From Asterias rubens (lineage: Eukaryota; Echinodermata; Asteroidea; Forcipulatida; Asteriidae): a stretch of 64,000 nt of DNA. Each line of letters opens with the position of its first letter. The first letter of the stretch is position 1. Of this stretch, positions 24,723-38,192 are shown piece after piece. The stretch covers positions 620,001 through 684,000 of the forward strand of contig NC_047082.1 of assembly GCF_902459465.1 (NCBI RefSeq), given 5' to 3'. Made by a program: the position numbers and the translations under genes. Below the pieces are notes generated by a model that was not told the DNA's origin, did not search any database, and worked only from the letters and a program-made list of their open reading frames with translations.

Positions 24723-27700
24723 CTGTCTAAACTCAGTTTTCTTAACTCAGGTTTCTACATTGTCTCATCAGTGTCACTGGACGCAAAATGAAGGGTTTTC
24801 CGGGCTTGATTTACTTTAATTCCACTGTTTTCTTCACTTGTTTTTAATTCTTCATTCGAGATTATTCTTGTGTATCACTGTGACGGAGGTTCTTTAAGTT
24901 ACTATCAACAATGGAGACTTCAGTTTCCAAAATGGTTCACGCTGTTTTTGTAAACAAAATGTTTTTCAGTAACTAGTTTACAATTTCATAGTTCTTTATT
25001 TACCTTGTCGCATAACGTAGTGGAGGTCTCACAATCGGTTTCAGGAGATACTCCTTTTACTCGGCAATAAAGTATATATCTTGACGCGGTGGCGTCAACA
25101 TTTGAAGAAATGAAACAAACGTTCCATCAGAAAGTTCAATTAAACAATGTAGATATCACATTCAAAAACACAACATCCAGGATTGTGTTTGCATTGCTCC
25201 AGGGTATGTGTCAAACAACAATGAAACGTTCTCTCAGCGGACTTGTTACATGTTCTCTAGCTGGAATCTGAGGTTGCTGCAACACGTCTATCTTAGGCGA
25301 AACACCGATTAATCCAAGATCAAGACTTCACAACAAAACACTGAATTATCCATCCCGTTTTGTCCTGTAAGGTATTTACCAAGTCATCGAGAGAACGAGA
25401 AGTGACTATTTGCAAGTTATGCGTCAGCCGTGCCGTTTCTCATGTCGTCAAGAGAAGTTTTCGCCGTAGTTACATAGTATGAATAAATGATAATATTGAT
25501 GGAAAAAGAAACCCGCGCTCAACTTCTTGATGTGTACCAAAATGTCTGTATAGTCACGTGGTCGGCAATCGATGGCGTTGCTGGCAGTTGCTCATGATTT
25601 CTTAATAGAGTTTTGGCGCTGTGTTGGGGAAAGTTTCATCCAATCAGGGATATTAAATGATGCACGTGATGAATAATTTCAGACTAAGTGACATGATGAA
25701 TGGGTCATTGGTCGGCGATACTCTATGTAGTGGTTTAAAAATAAGCATTTTCTTGGTGTGTGGTGTGCAACATATTGAATAATAAATGCAACTAAATAAT
25801 GTAGGCCTATGCACACAATAATAGAAGGCGAAGGTTTGATTGCAGAGTGCACGGGTGTAGTGTTTCATTTTGCATGCTTGTAAAAAGTAACAAGTACTTT
25901 ATGTATATACATGTACATAAGTCTGTAATGCCAAGAAATGTTGGTCCACATAGATCAAGGTCTAGTCATTGCTCTATGGCCCAATTTATTCCAAAAACAT
26001 TATTTGTTAAGGCATACTCATATTTTCAACAGATTTTAAAACCTTCTCAAATGTCAAAAGTATTCATTTGATGCCAGCTCAGATATTGTTCATGCAATAT
26101 CAATGATGCATCCGAATAGCATCAAAATTAATCGACAGATATGGAAACAAGTTTAAGTTTAGAGTTTATGAACAAACTCGTCTCATTGCACTGACGTCAT
26201 AGCTGTAGTGTCAAACATTTTTTGAAAGTCAGCCATATACTGGGAATATGCATTCATGGCTCAACACGGGAGGCTCAACCAAAATGTATTGTGGGAGTGA
26301 TGACGTCAGATGAATTGTGTCAACATTGAACCTTGAACTTAAAAAGAACTTACTATCTATAGGGTGTTAAAAAAGGGTGCCATGCCGATCTGGTGGCTGA
26401 TATATTTTAGGAGCTTGTAGCTGGATCGATGATTTGAGTGTACTCGAAATGAACCCGTCAATGGTTTGGGGTTACATGTACATGGGGGTTTAATCTTGGT
26501 TTAAATCCTTTGAGTGGGATTAGAAAAAAGAACACTTGCATGTTTGAAAGGAATCAGGTTTATGCAGTTTCGGTATTCATGACACTGTTGTAATGGCAAA
26601 CCATAAGCTTGTTGCTTTATTTGAAGCCTAATCAAGCAGTCTTGTGGGTTCTTGTTACTCATTGGACTCATTACTTTGTATAGACATAACGGCAAGGACG
26701 GTTGTAGCCTATCCGATCGTAGGACCATTGCTATTGTGAGACCATGGAGGTAGAAAGTTCTACCTACCTCCGTGGTGAGACTACTAATCTATTCCGAAGA
26801 CTTAATTCTGCTAAGTAAGAGCTTATACCTGCTTAGTAGGCCTACGTATGTACCGATAAGAGAATACAAAATGCCCAACATATTTAGCATATGGAATTAA
26901 TGCTTAGCAAATCAACCTCTGGCCAATAATTGTTACAACTTTGGTCGATATGTCCACAGCTTATAAAAATCTCATAAGTGTAAATAATACAACTGGTCAC
27001 GATACAACAAACTATTGTGTCCAATCCAAAACACCTATTGTCCCGGTGTTTACACCGGGGGCACTCAGCCCTTTGTACGGCGTCAACTCCAGCGTTGGGA
27101 TTGCCTCGCAACTTTTGTTCCTCGATGGATCGATCGGCCGTGAAGGGCCTCGGAGAAGTGGATTAATGTGGTGATAATAGCAATAAATGACGGTAGATGA
27201 GTACAGCCACCCTCCACATTAGTCCGAGGATACGCAGCAAATTGTTAAAAAGTCGCCATTATTATTACGAGACTGAGAGGAAGCTGTATAGGTTCTCGGC
27301 AGCCATGAGTCTTCAACCTCGAATTGGTTTATGCATGGTTTATGGCAGCCAGCTATGGGATCTCGAATTTATCGTATCGGAATTCATCGTATCGTAGCGA
27401 TAGGAAGCTGGGAATGCAGTATTCACTGATTTAGTTTGCATAATCGTCCGTGTGATGATCAACCTCCATGGTATGATAAAACTGAATTGGATTTACGTGG
27501 ACAACAACTACCGTGTGGAAACCGATGTGTAAATTCAGCCATGAGTTTTCCCTTTTGACCCAGTTTGAAATTACTCGATGAAAAGGAAATTCAATGACAG
27601 TATCACCATGGTATCACCAATTATTATGATAGCAAATTATTGAAACAACATTTTGTATGTGTTCATGCTGATGTTATCCCTGTCGAAATAAAACTGCGAA

Positions 27701-27800
27701 GTTAAGTCAATAGGACCTCCCGGAACTCTCCCAAGTGCGGATTAAGATAAGATAAAGAGACTCATCAGGATAACAATTATCTGGATCTGTTTCAACAACA
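24723..27800. other. 3.1-kb divergent intergenic region
   Basis: Lies between the minus-strand 294-residue gene and the plus-strand 433-residue gene, so promoters for both are expected here. CpG-containing DNA near 25.3-25.6 kb and 27.0-27.2 kb and ACGTCA words near 26.2 and 26.3 kb are the only hints. No exon could be supported. Confidence 0.4.
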
Positions 27801-27819
27801 ATAATCCTTCACCATAACC

Positions 27820-30291
27820 ATGAAGGTGCTATTTTAGGTAAGTTAAATGAGTTTCTACAATCATGTTTTGTAATTGTATATACATAGGAAGAGAACTGTC
27901 ATTCCACTCGTATTGGGGTTGGTTGTTTGGCTGTTGGTGTAATACACTACCTCAAATTAAAGTAGTATTTTAAAGACGGAAACAAATCAAATTCTTTTCA
28001 AAAACTTCATCATTGGTTGTAAAAAATATTATTGGTAATTTATTGCCATCTGACTTATAATTCGTTCGTTAAGTAGTTCTCATTTTTTTTACAAAAGCAA
28101 ATTATGAACGGATGGTACAGTATTGGTTGCTGGAGTAGATTCAAATCTAGCGAGGTTTTAAGTAGTAAAAAGAAAAGAGCACAACAAATTGGAAAAGTCC
28201 AATCACACATTTTCAAAAAAATTATTTCACAAACACCATAGGCCTAATCATCTTTATATTTTACAAGTTTGATTTCTGCTTGTGTGTTTGATTTATGATT
28301 AAGTTAGGATTGGGCAGTCAATAAGGTGTCCACTCTAACACAAAGATAACGTATTTATAAAACCTGTCAATATCTGGTTTTATATGTTCTGAATCTACAC
28401 GTCTAGTGTGTACATAGAAATTACATGAAGCACCGATATGGTCTTTTGTAGGCGAGGTATTGCAAAAAAATGGCATCATAATCGAACTTTGCTCGCAACT
28501 GAGCCGTGTGTCCATTGCTGAAGGCTACGGTGTTGAGCTGTGGCTAACAATTGCACGTTTTTCGGGCTCAAGTTTTGCTTTGGGGGGGGGGGGGGGGTAG
28601 TATGTTTACTTGCTGAAATCGGAGAGACGGCTTGCCCGAAATCGTAATGGAGACACGTTTCTAAGGTAATCCAACACTAAACCCATTGTGTACTAATGCA
28701 AATTTGAGCTTGGATTGGTGATGTTTGATTGTTTTGGGTTTTTTCTGTTTACAGGCTGGTATGGCGATATTTGAAACGACACTTGTGTGGTTGGACTTGA
28801 CTCGGAGCAGACAGCTATGAACGAATTTTCGGAGATTTAACTGATTGTAATTGCATTATTCAACGTAATTAGTTATCACATTGGATGGATCCTTACGTCA
28901 ATGTGATAAGTTTTGGATTGATATGTCACGAAACAAATGCTTGATTTTCGACGAGGTATCACAAGCTGACCAAAGGTGACTAAAACAAAATGTCTTCCAA
29001 CAACAAAGGCACACAATATGACCCACCGGGAGACTCAACAAGTACCCAAGACTCAACCAATAAGAAGCTGAAATCTAACAATGCTACCCGAGCTACGCAA
29101 GACGGCAGGATGTCGAGGGAGAACAGGGTTGTTCGTGATTTGACGGAAGTGTCTTGCGAGGAGGATGAACCTGAGATTCTACCCCCAAGAGTAACAATCA
29201 CGCCACGTAAAGCATCACGTCGGATCACGAAAGTAAGTCCGAGAAGTTGCGGTGCTCGACCTCCTGAAAAAGTGACTGGCGAGAACCATTCGGGAGATAC
29301 CGAAGAGAAGTCGGGCAACTCCGAAAACCTTTCGGTAGGATCCGGTAAACATTCGGAGAAAGACGGGGTGAGTTCGGGTAAAGGGGATACTATTGTTTGG
29401 TCCACGGAGTATCGCAACAAATTACGCAAACAGGATAAAATAATGACGTCACACATCACAGCCGATAACACACACCCAGAGTGTTTTAAGCCACCTACAG
29501 CAGCCACACTTTCACGGAATCTTACTCTTGGGAAATACCGACCCAATACATCAACGATTCAGTTCGTCGTCAAGAATGAGATCAAATTCTGGCCTTCGGG
29601 AACAATTCGAGGAACGACGACAGTTGGCGATGTTGACCGAGTGACGTATTCGCGACACGCAACTCGAGGGACTGGTCGACACTCGGCACGGTTGAGGTCC
29701 GACGAAGAGCTACTCGGGTCACCTCGGACTTCGTTAACTGCCCGAAAGGGTCAAATCGTCACTAATAGATTACCACTAATCTCAAAATCCAACACTAACT
29801 CCTTAAAGTTCACCCCTGAACCCACCTTCGTCCACCGTCTCGCTACCTCCCTTCCAGGGGTCAAACTAGTCAAATTTAAAAACATTTCCCTGGAAGATCT
29901 TAACAAGCCAATCGAACGCGTGAGGAAAGCCAATCGAGGCCAGCAGTCGCCCCCCGCTTCCGATTCGTCTGATCCGACACCATCTGAGTACGAGGAGGCA
30001 ACCGGGAAGGTCCGGGCGTGGAACATACATCGAGATCGCGTAGGATCATCAGCTCAGAGTAACCCTGTGAAGAGACAAACCAGAACTGAAAGAGGACTTT
30101 GGGATTTTGGAATGAGCCCAATGCGAAGGGATATGATCAAACCATTACGGCGAGCACATCCTTTGGTTAGAGCAACCATCACCGTGGGGAACTTTATGAC
30201 GGATGGTACGGCGAGTAGAAGTGCAGCAGCTCGCATTTCCCCCCGGTGTGCTGGCGGTGTTGCCAGGAGACAAATCACTGTTCCATTTTAA
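27820..30291 (+). CDS. Uncharacterised basic, disordered 433-residue protein; CDS 28990-30291 with a probable 5'UTR intron
   Basis: The CDS runs from ATG 28990 (context AAAATGTCT) to TAA 30289-30291 without introns. The protein is rich in Ser, Thr, Arg and Lys, with an acidic patch (TEVSCEEDEPEIL) and a glycine/serine/charged stretch (residues about 95-135) that look disordered. The central part has ordered-looking segments (GKYRPNTSTIQFVVKNEIKF, FVHRLATSLPGVKLVKFKNI). No signal peptide or membrane segment. I do not recognise the family. A donor at 27838 (TTTTAG/GTAAGT) and an acceptor at 28754 (TTTCTGTTTACAG) frame a likely 917-base intron in the leader. The leader has small upstream frames at 27820-27837, 28761-28820 and 28817-28840, which may damp translation. 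A polyadenylation signal is at 31151. The 5'UTR structure is inference. Confidence 0.75.
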
Positions 30292-30297
30292 AAGACA

Positions 30298-30452
30298 ATA
30301 GACCTTATGCACATGACGTCATTTCAGTACGGCGCCCCCGCATTGAGGTCAAAAGGAGATTGTTCATTGGTCAATCTATGTGCGTTTTGATTGTTTCGTC
30401 ACCGTTTGACCTCAAAGATGGCGGCTGGATGACGTCAATGCATAAGGTCTAT
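30298..30452. repeat. MITE with ATAGACCTTATGCA ends, 155 bp (family B)
   Basis: Left end ATAGACCTTATGCACATGAC (continuing GTCA) and right end GACGTCAATGCATAAGGTCT (continuing AT) are inverted copies. The interior contains TTGAGGTCAAAAGGAG and AAGATGGCGGCTGGATGACG. It starts 7 bases after the stop codon of the 433-residue gene, so it forms the start of that 3'UTR. The 59.7-60.4 kb array is an expanded relative. Confidence 0.9.
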
Positions 30453-31270
30453 ACATTGTGTGTCCATGACGAATGGAAACAAACACTTTCATTTTGCATC
30501 TTTAAGATAAATCTTTACTGCAAACTGAAAGATTCATTCGGGAAATCTAACTCCACCATCCCACATCTGTCCGACATTCAGTGCTTGAGGTCTCTGGGCT
30601 CAGTTTCAAAGCACACTTTATAAAGCGTTTTAACAAACTTGCTAGCTCAGAAAACATGTCAGATGAGAGAAGGCAGGTTCATTTGAGAAGGCTGCTTATG
30701 GATAAGGTTGTGTAACTTATTCTTGTTAGTAATGTTCACTTTCAATGATACACCGACCCTACGATTCAGTGTAAAAATTAGTTAACAGGGTTATGTATGA
30801 TGGTGTGTTTTTTCTAGAATTCTATTACCGACTCACTCTAGTTTATTTTACTATATTTTCTGAAAAATGTGTTTATTTAGAAATCTTGGTCTCTTTATTT
30901 TGTGCAATCCCAACAGGGTTAAGTTGCCATATTATGAGTTTAAACCCGTCACGTTTGCTCTTTTTCAAATGGAGAGCTTGGGGCACCACGTGCTCGTTAC
31001 TCCGTGTCAAGAAATGAAATTTTTTTACTGTGTTTATGTAAAACGTAACTGATGTGCATAACTACTTTTTGGCTCATTGTGTTTGTCACCCTGCCACTAA
31101 GTTTTTTTGTGCGAACAGTCTGTTTGCGACACGTTGCCATGAATTTTTATAATAAAACAAACTATAATTGCCTATACTTGATCATCTCAGCGATTAGATT
31201 TGTTTACATCTGCTTAATATGTTCAAAATGAATTTCGTTTATAACATGAATTGCTAATAATAGTTAATAT

Positions 31271-31366
31271 AGGCCCTTTTCGAAACCACCACGGCTTAGG
31301 CCCCAGATTCGGCTCAGGCTAGCTTAAGCCGAATCCAAAGCCGAAGCCGTGGTTCCGAAAAGGGCC
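31271..31366. repeat. Small MITE with AGGCCCTTTTCG ends (family C)
   Basis: AGGCCCTTTTCGAAACCACC at the left is mirrored by CGTGGTTCCGAAAAGGGCC at the right. Inner arms GCTTAGGC, GATTCGGCT and AGCCGAATC also pair. A longer member is at 45941-46107. Confidence 0.9.
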
Positions 31367-33339
31367 ATTGTCTGTTAAGTTGAGTGTCGAATGAACAAGT
31401 GAGCCCTCTGTTGTTAAAAAATAGTAAGTTTTAACAATAAAGAACCGTCGCTTGGCACCACTGGTCTCATTCAAGACCGCTGGGATGGGCTGATGAGCTT
31501 TTGTACAACGTCTCGTAAGATGCATGAATGATAGTGAAGTCGATTAGTTGGCCCTCTCCATTTTGAGAGTTTTTTTAAAGTGTTATTTGGATCGAGCCAT
31601 ATTTTCATTACAATGCAAATAATTAGTAATCATTTCAGTAGTTATTATTCTTCTATTATTGATCGAGGTCGAATCTTGTGTAAACATGGTGAGGGTTATT
31701 GGGATTGTGTGTGTGGGGGGTGTGGGGGGGGGGGTTGTCCAATGGGCCAAGCGCATTGTATGCATATATAGCTCTATCATTGTATGTCAGCCCATCCCTC
31801 CCATCAAAATGCGCTGGTACCGGGCAAAATGGAGGATCCTCAGCAGCTTCATAACTCATGGGACAGACCATAGATGTGCAAAATTTGAGCAAATTTAGCT
31901 GGACATGCTGTGACAGCTGGCCGAGTTGCCATATGACCGTGATCTGCCCATGGATGTAGAAATCTCCATGATCTGCCGAAGGCAAAGCCGTCATACCACA
32001 AGTCCATATGATACCTATGTAGAACAATGATACAAGTTATTGTGGCTTCAGGGATAATTTTTTTTGGAAAGGCGCCCTCTTCCGCTTATTATCAAGGCTG
32101 TTGTCAGGAAGGACTCCCGGATTGCTAGCCTGAACATCTAACGTCACACTCCGAGGCTCGTGAATCCTTGCGGATAGAGAGGGGCTACAGGATTGCCTCC
32201 TCGCTGTATTGTGCATGAAACATTTTGCACAAAAAGTATATTATGCCTTTACCTGTGACTTATTATGCGTACAAAGTCAATAGACAATCTGATGAAATGT
32301 TATTTTTGTTTATCATATAAAACAGCCACACCCACATTCCACCTCTACACTCCTTAGGATTGCTTTGGCAGTTAATAATTTCAATAGCGACTATAACCAA
32401 CGCCAGTAAATTCTCTGGTCGCAACTACTATTGTCTTCACATATATAAACAATAAAGGGAAAATATTTTCTCACATTCAATTTGGTTACATTAATTTGAT
32501 TGGAGAAAGAAATAAAGAAGAAGAAGAAAAGATGGCTGACAAAATGAAACCCCAATACCAGTCGACTCTCTTGAAATGCAAATAGATATACAACTGAAAT
32601 AAAAATCTCGACAAACTGTGTTCATAATCCCTTAAAATGTATTTGTTGACTAATTCAGCCTCCTCTTGAAACTGATATCCCCATCTGAGTAGCAAAATGA
32701 ATTCATTACTTTATTTGGTTAAGACTACACTACCACGTGACGACGATCCGCCAATCATTGCAATCTCTTAACCAAATTAAAGCCGACTGTCCTACGTAAG
32801 GAAAATAACGTATCAAATCCCATTAAGATTTCAGCACTTAAAAGAAGCACTACTAATACCATTTATGACGGCAAGTTGGAACCTTAATTGAGAAACCGGA
32901 ATATCCAATTACTCTAATAATACAAGGTTATAGGAAACATGGCATATGCTGGTAATATAGACACATGCTTAATGGTACATGTATAACAACATGGCAAATC
33001 TGGACTTGGACAAAATTAAAAGCTACGGAAGAATTCCAATGACAGGAGTTTACGATAAATGAATACACATTATTATTACAAGTTATATGTAAACGTCGTT
33101 TATACGAAAGAGAAAATGGTCGGGAACTCGTTTTTTATTTTTCAGCAGTGAGATTTCTTTTATGTGATCTGAAAGTGAAGATTTGTAATTTTAATATATT
33201 AAATATCAAAGTTGTCAATAAATTGTATACGAAAGCGTGGGGCTACCATATTACACATACACATACATATTATGCGAAAATAAGACAGTTTGCCCCCAAG
33301 ATAGTAACGTACTATATAATAATTCGCAAGTATAGGTCT

Positions 33340-33560
33340 ACAAGATAATAAGTCGTACGACGAGATAATAAGCCTCGTACGTACGAGATAATAAGTCGTA
33401 CGTACATTACAAGTCGTATGTACGAGTGCGAGATTATACATCGTATACAAGACACGTCAATGATCAGCCGTATGTCGACATAGGTCGACCGAATCCCGCG
33501 TACGACAACTCGTACCACCGTTTTGTCGTTTGTACGACTTATAATCTTGTACCATACGAC
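33340..33560. repeat. Degenerate TCGTACGA-type palindromic repeat cluster
   Basis: Repeats of CGTACGAGATAATAAG and TCGTACGTAC with drifting spacing (33353, 33377, 33399 and on), fading into GTCGTATGTACGAG and GTCGACATAGGTCGACC. Unlike its AT-rich surroundings it is full of CG and self-complementary words. Open frames on both strands are by-products. Confidence 0.75.
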
Positions 33561-36500
33561 ATTTAAAAAAATACATGTATGTATTGTGTTTGTATACAAG
33601 TTTTATGCTTCTGTGTGTATCTTATGCAATTGTGTATCGTCTGTGGGAAAAATACAATTGTTCTTGTTTCATGTTAACACATACACAATGTATACGCAAA
33701 CAAATATTATAATGTTTATGCCGATGTGATAAACCAAAACAGTTTAATCCTTGAAAATGAGTTGTCCGAGGGAGGGAGTTTCACATCCACAGTTCCGATT
33801 AAGCTTCCACACCGGACCCACCATAATCACATTACCACCGTGTCATATTCACTCATTTTCCTTATCTCTTGATTCGCCTTATTTGGGCTTATTTGTGGCG
33901 TTCCCATTGGGGAAAATGGAAATGTTTCAATTCAGAAGGAATTTTATAGCTCAGTATCTCTGATGATTTATCCCCACCCTCCATGATTGTTATTCAATCA
34001 ATTACTCACAAATCATAGATAATGTTTTTTTCCAATTTATAGTTATCTTTGTTCATATTTGGTCAACAAATTAAGCAATTATGACTCATAAATTGACCCG
34101 AGGAGGATATACCGTTTAATGATTTTAACGTGTGTCTTTGTTTTACTAATGGTTTAACAAGTTTTACGATCCAATAATTGTTGTCAGTTTGTAAAGCTCC
34201 AAATCCTACTCAGAATTCTACTTAGTAAGCACATCTGTTCAACTCATTACTGAGACGCCTTCAACTTAGCTTATACACTTTGAGGTTCCTTCGTCCGTTT
34301 TATATATTCATACTTAACATGTATACGTACTCAACACCATGTAAAAGCTATATGATAATTTATACATGAAATACAATAACAAAATGCTTAAAGAGCTTTA
34401 CTTAAATCTTAAATTGTGAAAAGTGCATCAATCCAAACTCTAAACTTCTGTGACCTTGTACTATTGTTGCTGTTTCTGTGAGATTCACATATTCTGTAAG
34501 TGACAACGAACGTTATTTTCTTCACCCATTGGCGGGTACCAGTCTATCAACCCTCCCAGCCTCGGTCTGGTTACATAATAGAGCGTGGGTTACATTGGTC
34601 ATGCTCGAGCGAGGGACTAAAGTTTACCATTGGGCGATTTTGTCTGGTACCCGGGATGTATTGCATGTATATAGGTAGTCGTGCATGGGACATTGACTAG
34701 TGATTGACATAATGGTCGCTGCTCAAGACGGTTGGCTTTTATCATGGAGAATTCATCTTGTTTTTCTTCCATTCAAAGCAGTGTAACCAAACTGAGACTG
34801 GAAGAGGACATAGTCTGGTTCCTCTTTATCGTTTAAAAATAGCTATCAGTGTTATTGTATATACAGAGTATCTGACAAAGATGGCTTAACAGTCAAACGT
34901 ATTGCTTTATGAATACAATAGCTGGTATAATCAAATAAACAAGTGATATGTAACTTCCCGGACTCCGTCTAAAACAAAGAGTATAGATTGAGAAAAAAAT
35001 TACATAAAAAGTATACTTTTAATTTGGTGTCAGATATCTAAGAAGTCTTCACAATAGCACGAATACATATAACCATACAACGACGAATTTGGTTGATAAA
35101 ACATTGCCAAATCTATAAATTAAAAAGCTGTATCAAATTTAAATATTTCTTTTCGGTTTAAATTGGCAAACATTGACATAGCATTGTTAATGCCCTCTCG
35201 ACAAGGAGATCGGTGAAAAGTGCACAAAAGAATGGTTCGATACATTAGCCCCACCCACTGTCAAATTTTGTCGCCCTCGCTTGCCCCCCCCCCCCCCCAC
35301 CCCAGTGAAATTGTCTGGTTACCATGGAACTGATGATGGTAATATGGTCCATTAGTTGACGATGCGGTGTTTTGTTTCATATTCCCCTTCATTACAACTA
35401 AAATAAGTAATTGATGGAGCTGACAACTCAAGATGGCGCAGCAATAAATCAGTATGAGCATTTTGATGCCCACGTAACGCCTTTAAAAACCATTGTGTGT
35501 TCATTTTAAAACCTAATGAACAAATTGTTGACATAAACAATTAGCTGTCAGATGGGCGATTGTTTTGAGTTGAGTTACTACTTCCGACTACAAAATAAAT
35601 AATATATCACTTGATAACAATTCCTCCAGATAAAAACTTGTTGCTTGTTACTCATTCAAACCATGCCAAATTGCGTTCACTTTACTATTATTTCAACTAA
35701 TTTTATTGTTTTAATAATCTTCATAAAGATCACACAGTTGTTATAAATTATTTATGAATATCCATTTAAACAATTTGTAACAATAGCATTTCCCTATAAA
35801 TTATCTCAATATAATTTATGTTGTACGATTTCCTGAAACTCTTTTAATTGTTTTTTCCCCCTTTTTTTCCTTTCAATTTTAAGGTATACAAGAGACGAGC
35901 TGGTGAGCTGTTCTTTTTACGGTAAGCACGCCTCATCTGCTTAGCAAATTTATATTGTTTTAAGCTTTGAAATTGGGTTTGTTGTGAAGTTTACAGTTGT
36001 CCCTAGTGTTCAAATGCTGAGATGACCAAAGCCAATTTGTGGAATCTTACTCCCACCGCGTCACTGATTTATTTTAACGGCATCAAAACAGTTTGCACGT
36101 CATCATCAGCTGTTAAGACCCATCTATAATGTACACGATACAAAATAAATTCACACTTAAGAAATAAAACTGTAGGCCCTGTGTGTGTAAAACAAGGCAA
36201 TTTTATACATTTACAAGTGGTAAATATTTAGCGTGTGAACGAAGTGCGTCAGTAAGTAAAACAAAGGATGCTAAATAACATTATTAGTTATTGCCTCGGA
36301 TAACAAAGCCAAATACCAATTATAATTTGAGCTCATTATATAAACTTTTGTATGGTAATTTCTACAAGTGCTTGGTAGTATATTTGTGTTCACAAGCTTT
36401 ATAATGCTTCCAGGTTTTTAAAATGGTTGTTTTTAAACTCTTCACAAATTAAATTAGCAAATTCTTAAACTGATACAAATGCCGTCGCTAGACCATAGCC

Positions 36501-37714
36501 AAATTCTCATAGAACTGCCTAAAATCGTAAAAAGTAGCTAAGCACAAAACAATTTTGCTTACCGGATATATTTAGATTACCAGCCAAAGTGTCATTCCAA
36601 CCATTACGTTTTTGACTGGTGTGCTTCGTTTTGCTGAGCAGACATAAGGAACGTTTTGTGCTTAGATTATCAGCTCTATACGAAATTGGGCATAGTTTCT
36701 CACAACTAAACTATGGGCATTCGCATATTATTATGTTATAATTTCTAACATGGGAAAAAATACAATCGACAAATATGACTACTTATATCTTTAAATCTGG
36801 TATGGACAGGGACAAATTGGAATGAGTATTAAGGTAGTTTGGTCATGAAAATGGAAATATTAATTAATATCACTAAAAATAAATTAAGAAATAAATATAC
36901 ATTGTATATACAATTTAATTTGAAATTCAAGCCAATTGAGTTGAAAACAAAATGACCAAAATGTATTTGTTCACTATACTGTCTCATTTTGCGAATCAAG
37001 TTTTAAAAACTGAACATTGGAAGTTTTTACTTTATACACTTACTTCATTAACAACATACTTAAATGTAATATACACGATTGGCAAGGCTAAACACATAAC
37101 TGTTTAATTTTAGTCTCAAAGCGTCTTGATCATAAAGCTCACTACCATTTTTCTGTGAACTTTTCTTTCTGAAATAAAGTTGTATTCGAGAGAACCGTTC
37201 TGAAAACCATAACTTTTCGTTTCGTTTGTTAAAACCGAAATGTTTTAAAAACTGTGCATGTTTTTTATACTATTTTCTCCCGTCTCGTATACAAAACCAA
37301 TCCAGCCCAAACTTTCTCAGGTTTATTTCATGTATTATGGTTGATCACATGAAAAATTTACACTGTGTGCGACTATTAATTTGACAGTTCTATCAATCAT
37401 TTCATACTTTTAAACTCAGTCTTTGCTTAACGTTTTTACATTCGTACGGATTTGTAGTGATGTAAAGGTCAGAACATTATTGGACTGCCTTTGTCAAAAC
37501 AAAGCTTCTGAGTTAATGTCACGGTATATGCAAGAGTATACAAGGTGTATATTATTGTTGATTTTGTAGACATCCCACTCAATTAATATTTCAACCTGAA
37601 AACTGATTTGTTTGGTTTGGTTTGTAAAAGCCATCAGGCTGTTTCTATACCGATGATTGTAATGTTTGGATTTGCAGTTTCTCTTTGGGGGATTTGGGTA
37701 CTTTTTTACATGCT

Positions 37715-37757
37715 AAAATAATTTTCGTCTCATGATCACTGAGACGAAAATTATTTT
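37715..37757. repeat. Perfect 18-bp hairpin
   Basis: AAAATAATTTTCGTCTCA, seven-base loop TGATCAC, then the exact inverse. Flanking CATGCT/CATGAC extends the symmetry weakly. Possibly a solo pair of transposon ends. Confidence 0.9.
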
Positions 37758-37935
37758 CATGACATTGTTCTACTAATTTCTCAAAAACTACAGCACCTCA
37801 GCAAGTAATATTTTGTGTTTTTTAGTCCCGCAAAAAGTACCCAGACCCTTTTATTAAGTGCGCATTATTATGTCCATCTCATAGTTCCTTCGTGCTTTTG
37901 TAAATGAGGTCATATCATCCCGTCTCCGGAATAAC

Positions 37936-38139
37936 TACACTTCAAAAACTGGGGGTGTTAAAACTGGCACCATGGGTGTTTTCACATTATATATACCGAA
38001 CAGAGAATACAAATTGACATCTCTAGGGTGTTAAAAACAACACCAATGTACACGGTGTACATTTTGATTCATGTGTTAGTATCTATATGTGAAAACACCC
38101 AGCATGGTGTTAGTTTAACACCTCAGTTTTTGCAGTGTA
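37936..38139. repeat. MITE with TACACT(G/T)CAAAAACTG ends, 204 bp
   Basis: Left arm (TACACTTCAAAAACTGGGGG, GTGTTAAAACTGGCACCATG, GGTGTTTTCACAT) and right arm pair over about 54 bases. It ends 53 bases past the stop codon of the Ig receptor, so it is probably transcribed in that 3'UTR. Centre has TGTACACGGTGTACA. Confidence 0.9.
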
Positions 38140-38192
38140 CTGACTGTGTTAAATTACAATGCTTTACTTTGTCACACCGGAATCCGCTTTGA

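Larger units (their letters stand above)
30292..38192. other. 7.9-kb AT-rich intergenic region
   Basis: Begins with the 3'UTR of the 433-residue gene and ends in the 3'UTR of the Ig receptor (minus). Only small elements and palindromes were found, listed separately. A 37-base segment at 35884-35920 lies between a polypyrimidine-AAG and GTAAGC and could be a small non-coding exon, but has no other support. Confidence 0.5.

Noticed and set aside
28980-29546. 188-codon minus-strand frame opposite the 433-residue gene
   Set aside because: It is the antisense shadow of a long coding exon, has no domain and is shorter than the plus-strand frame.
35884-35920. 37-base exon between a polypyrimidine-AG and GTAAGC
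   Set aside because: Splice-like signals alone occur by chance at this density; there is no partner exon or coding sense.
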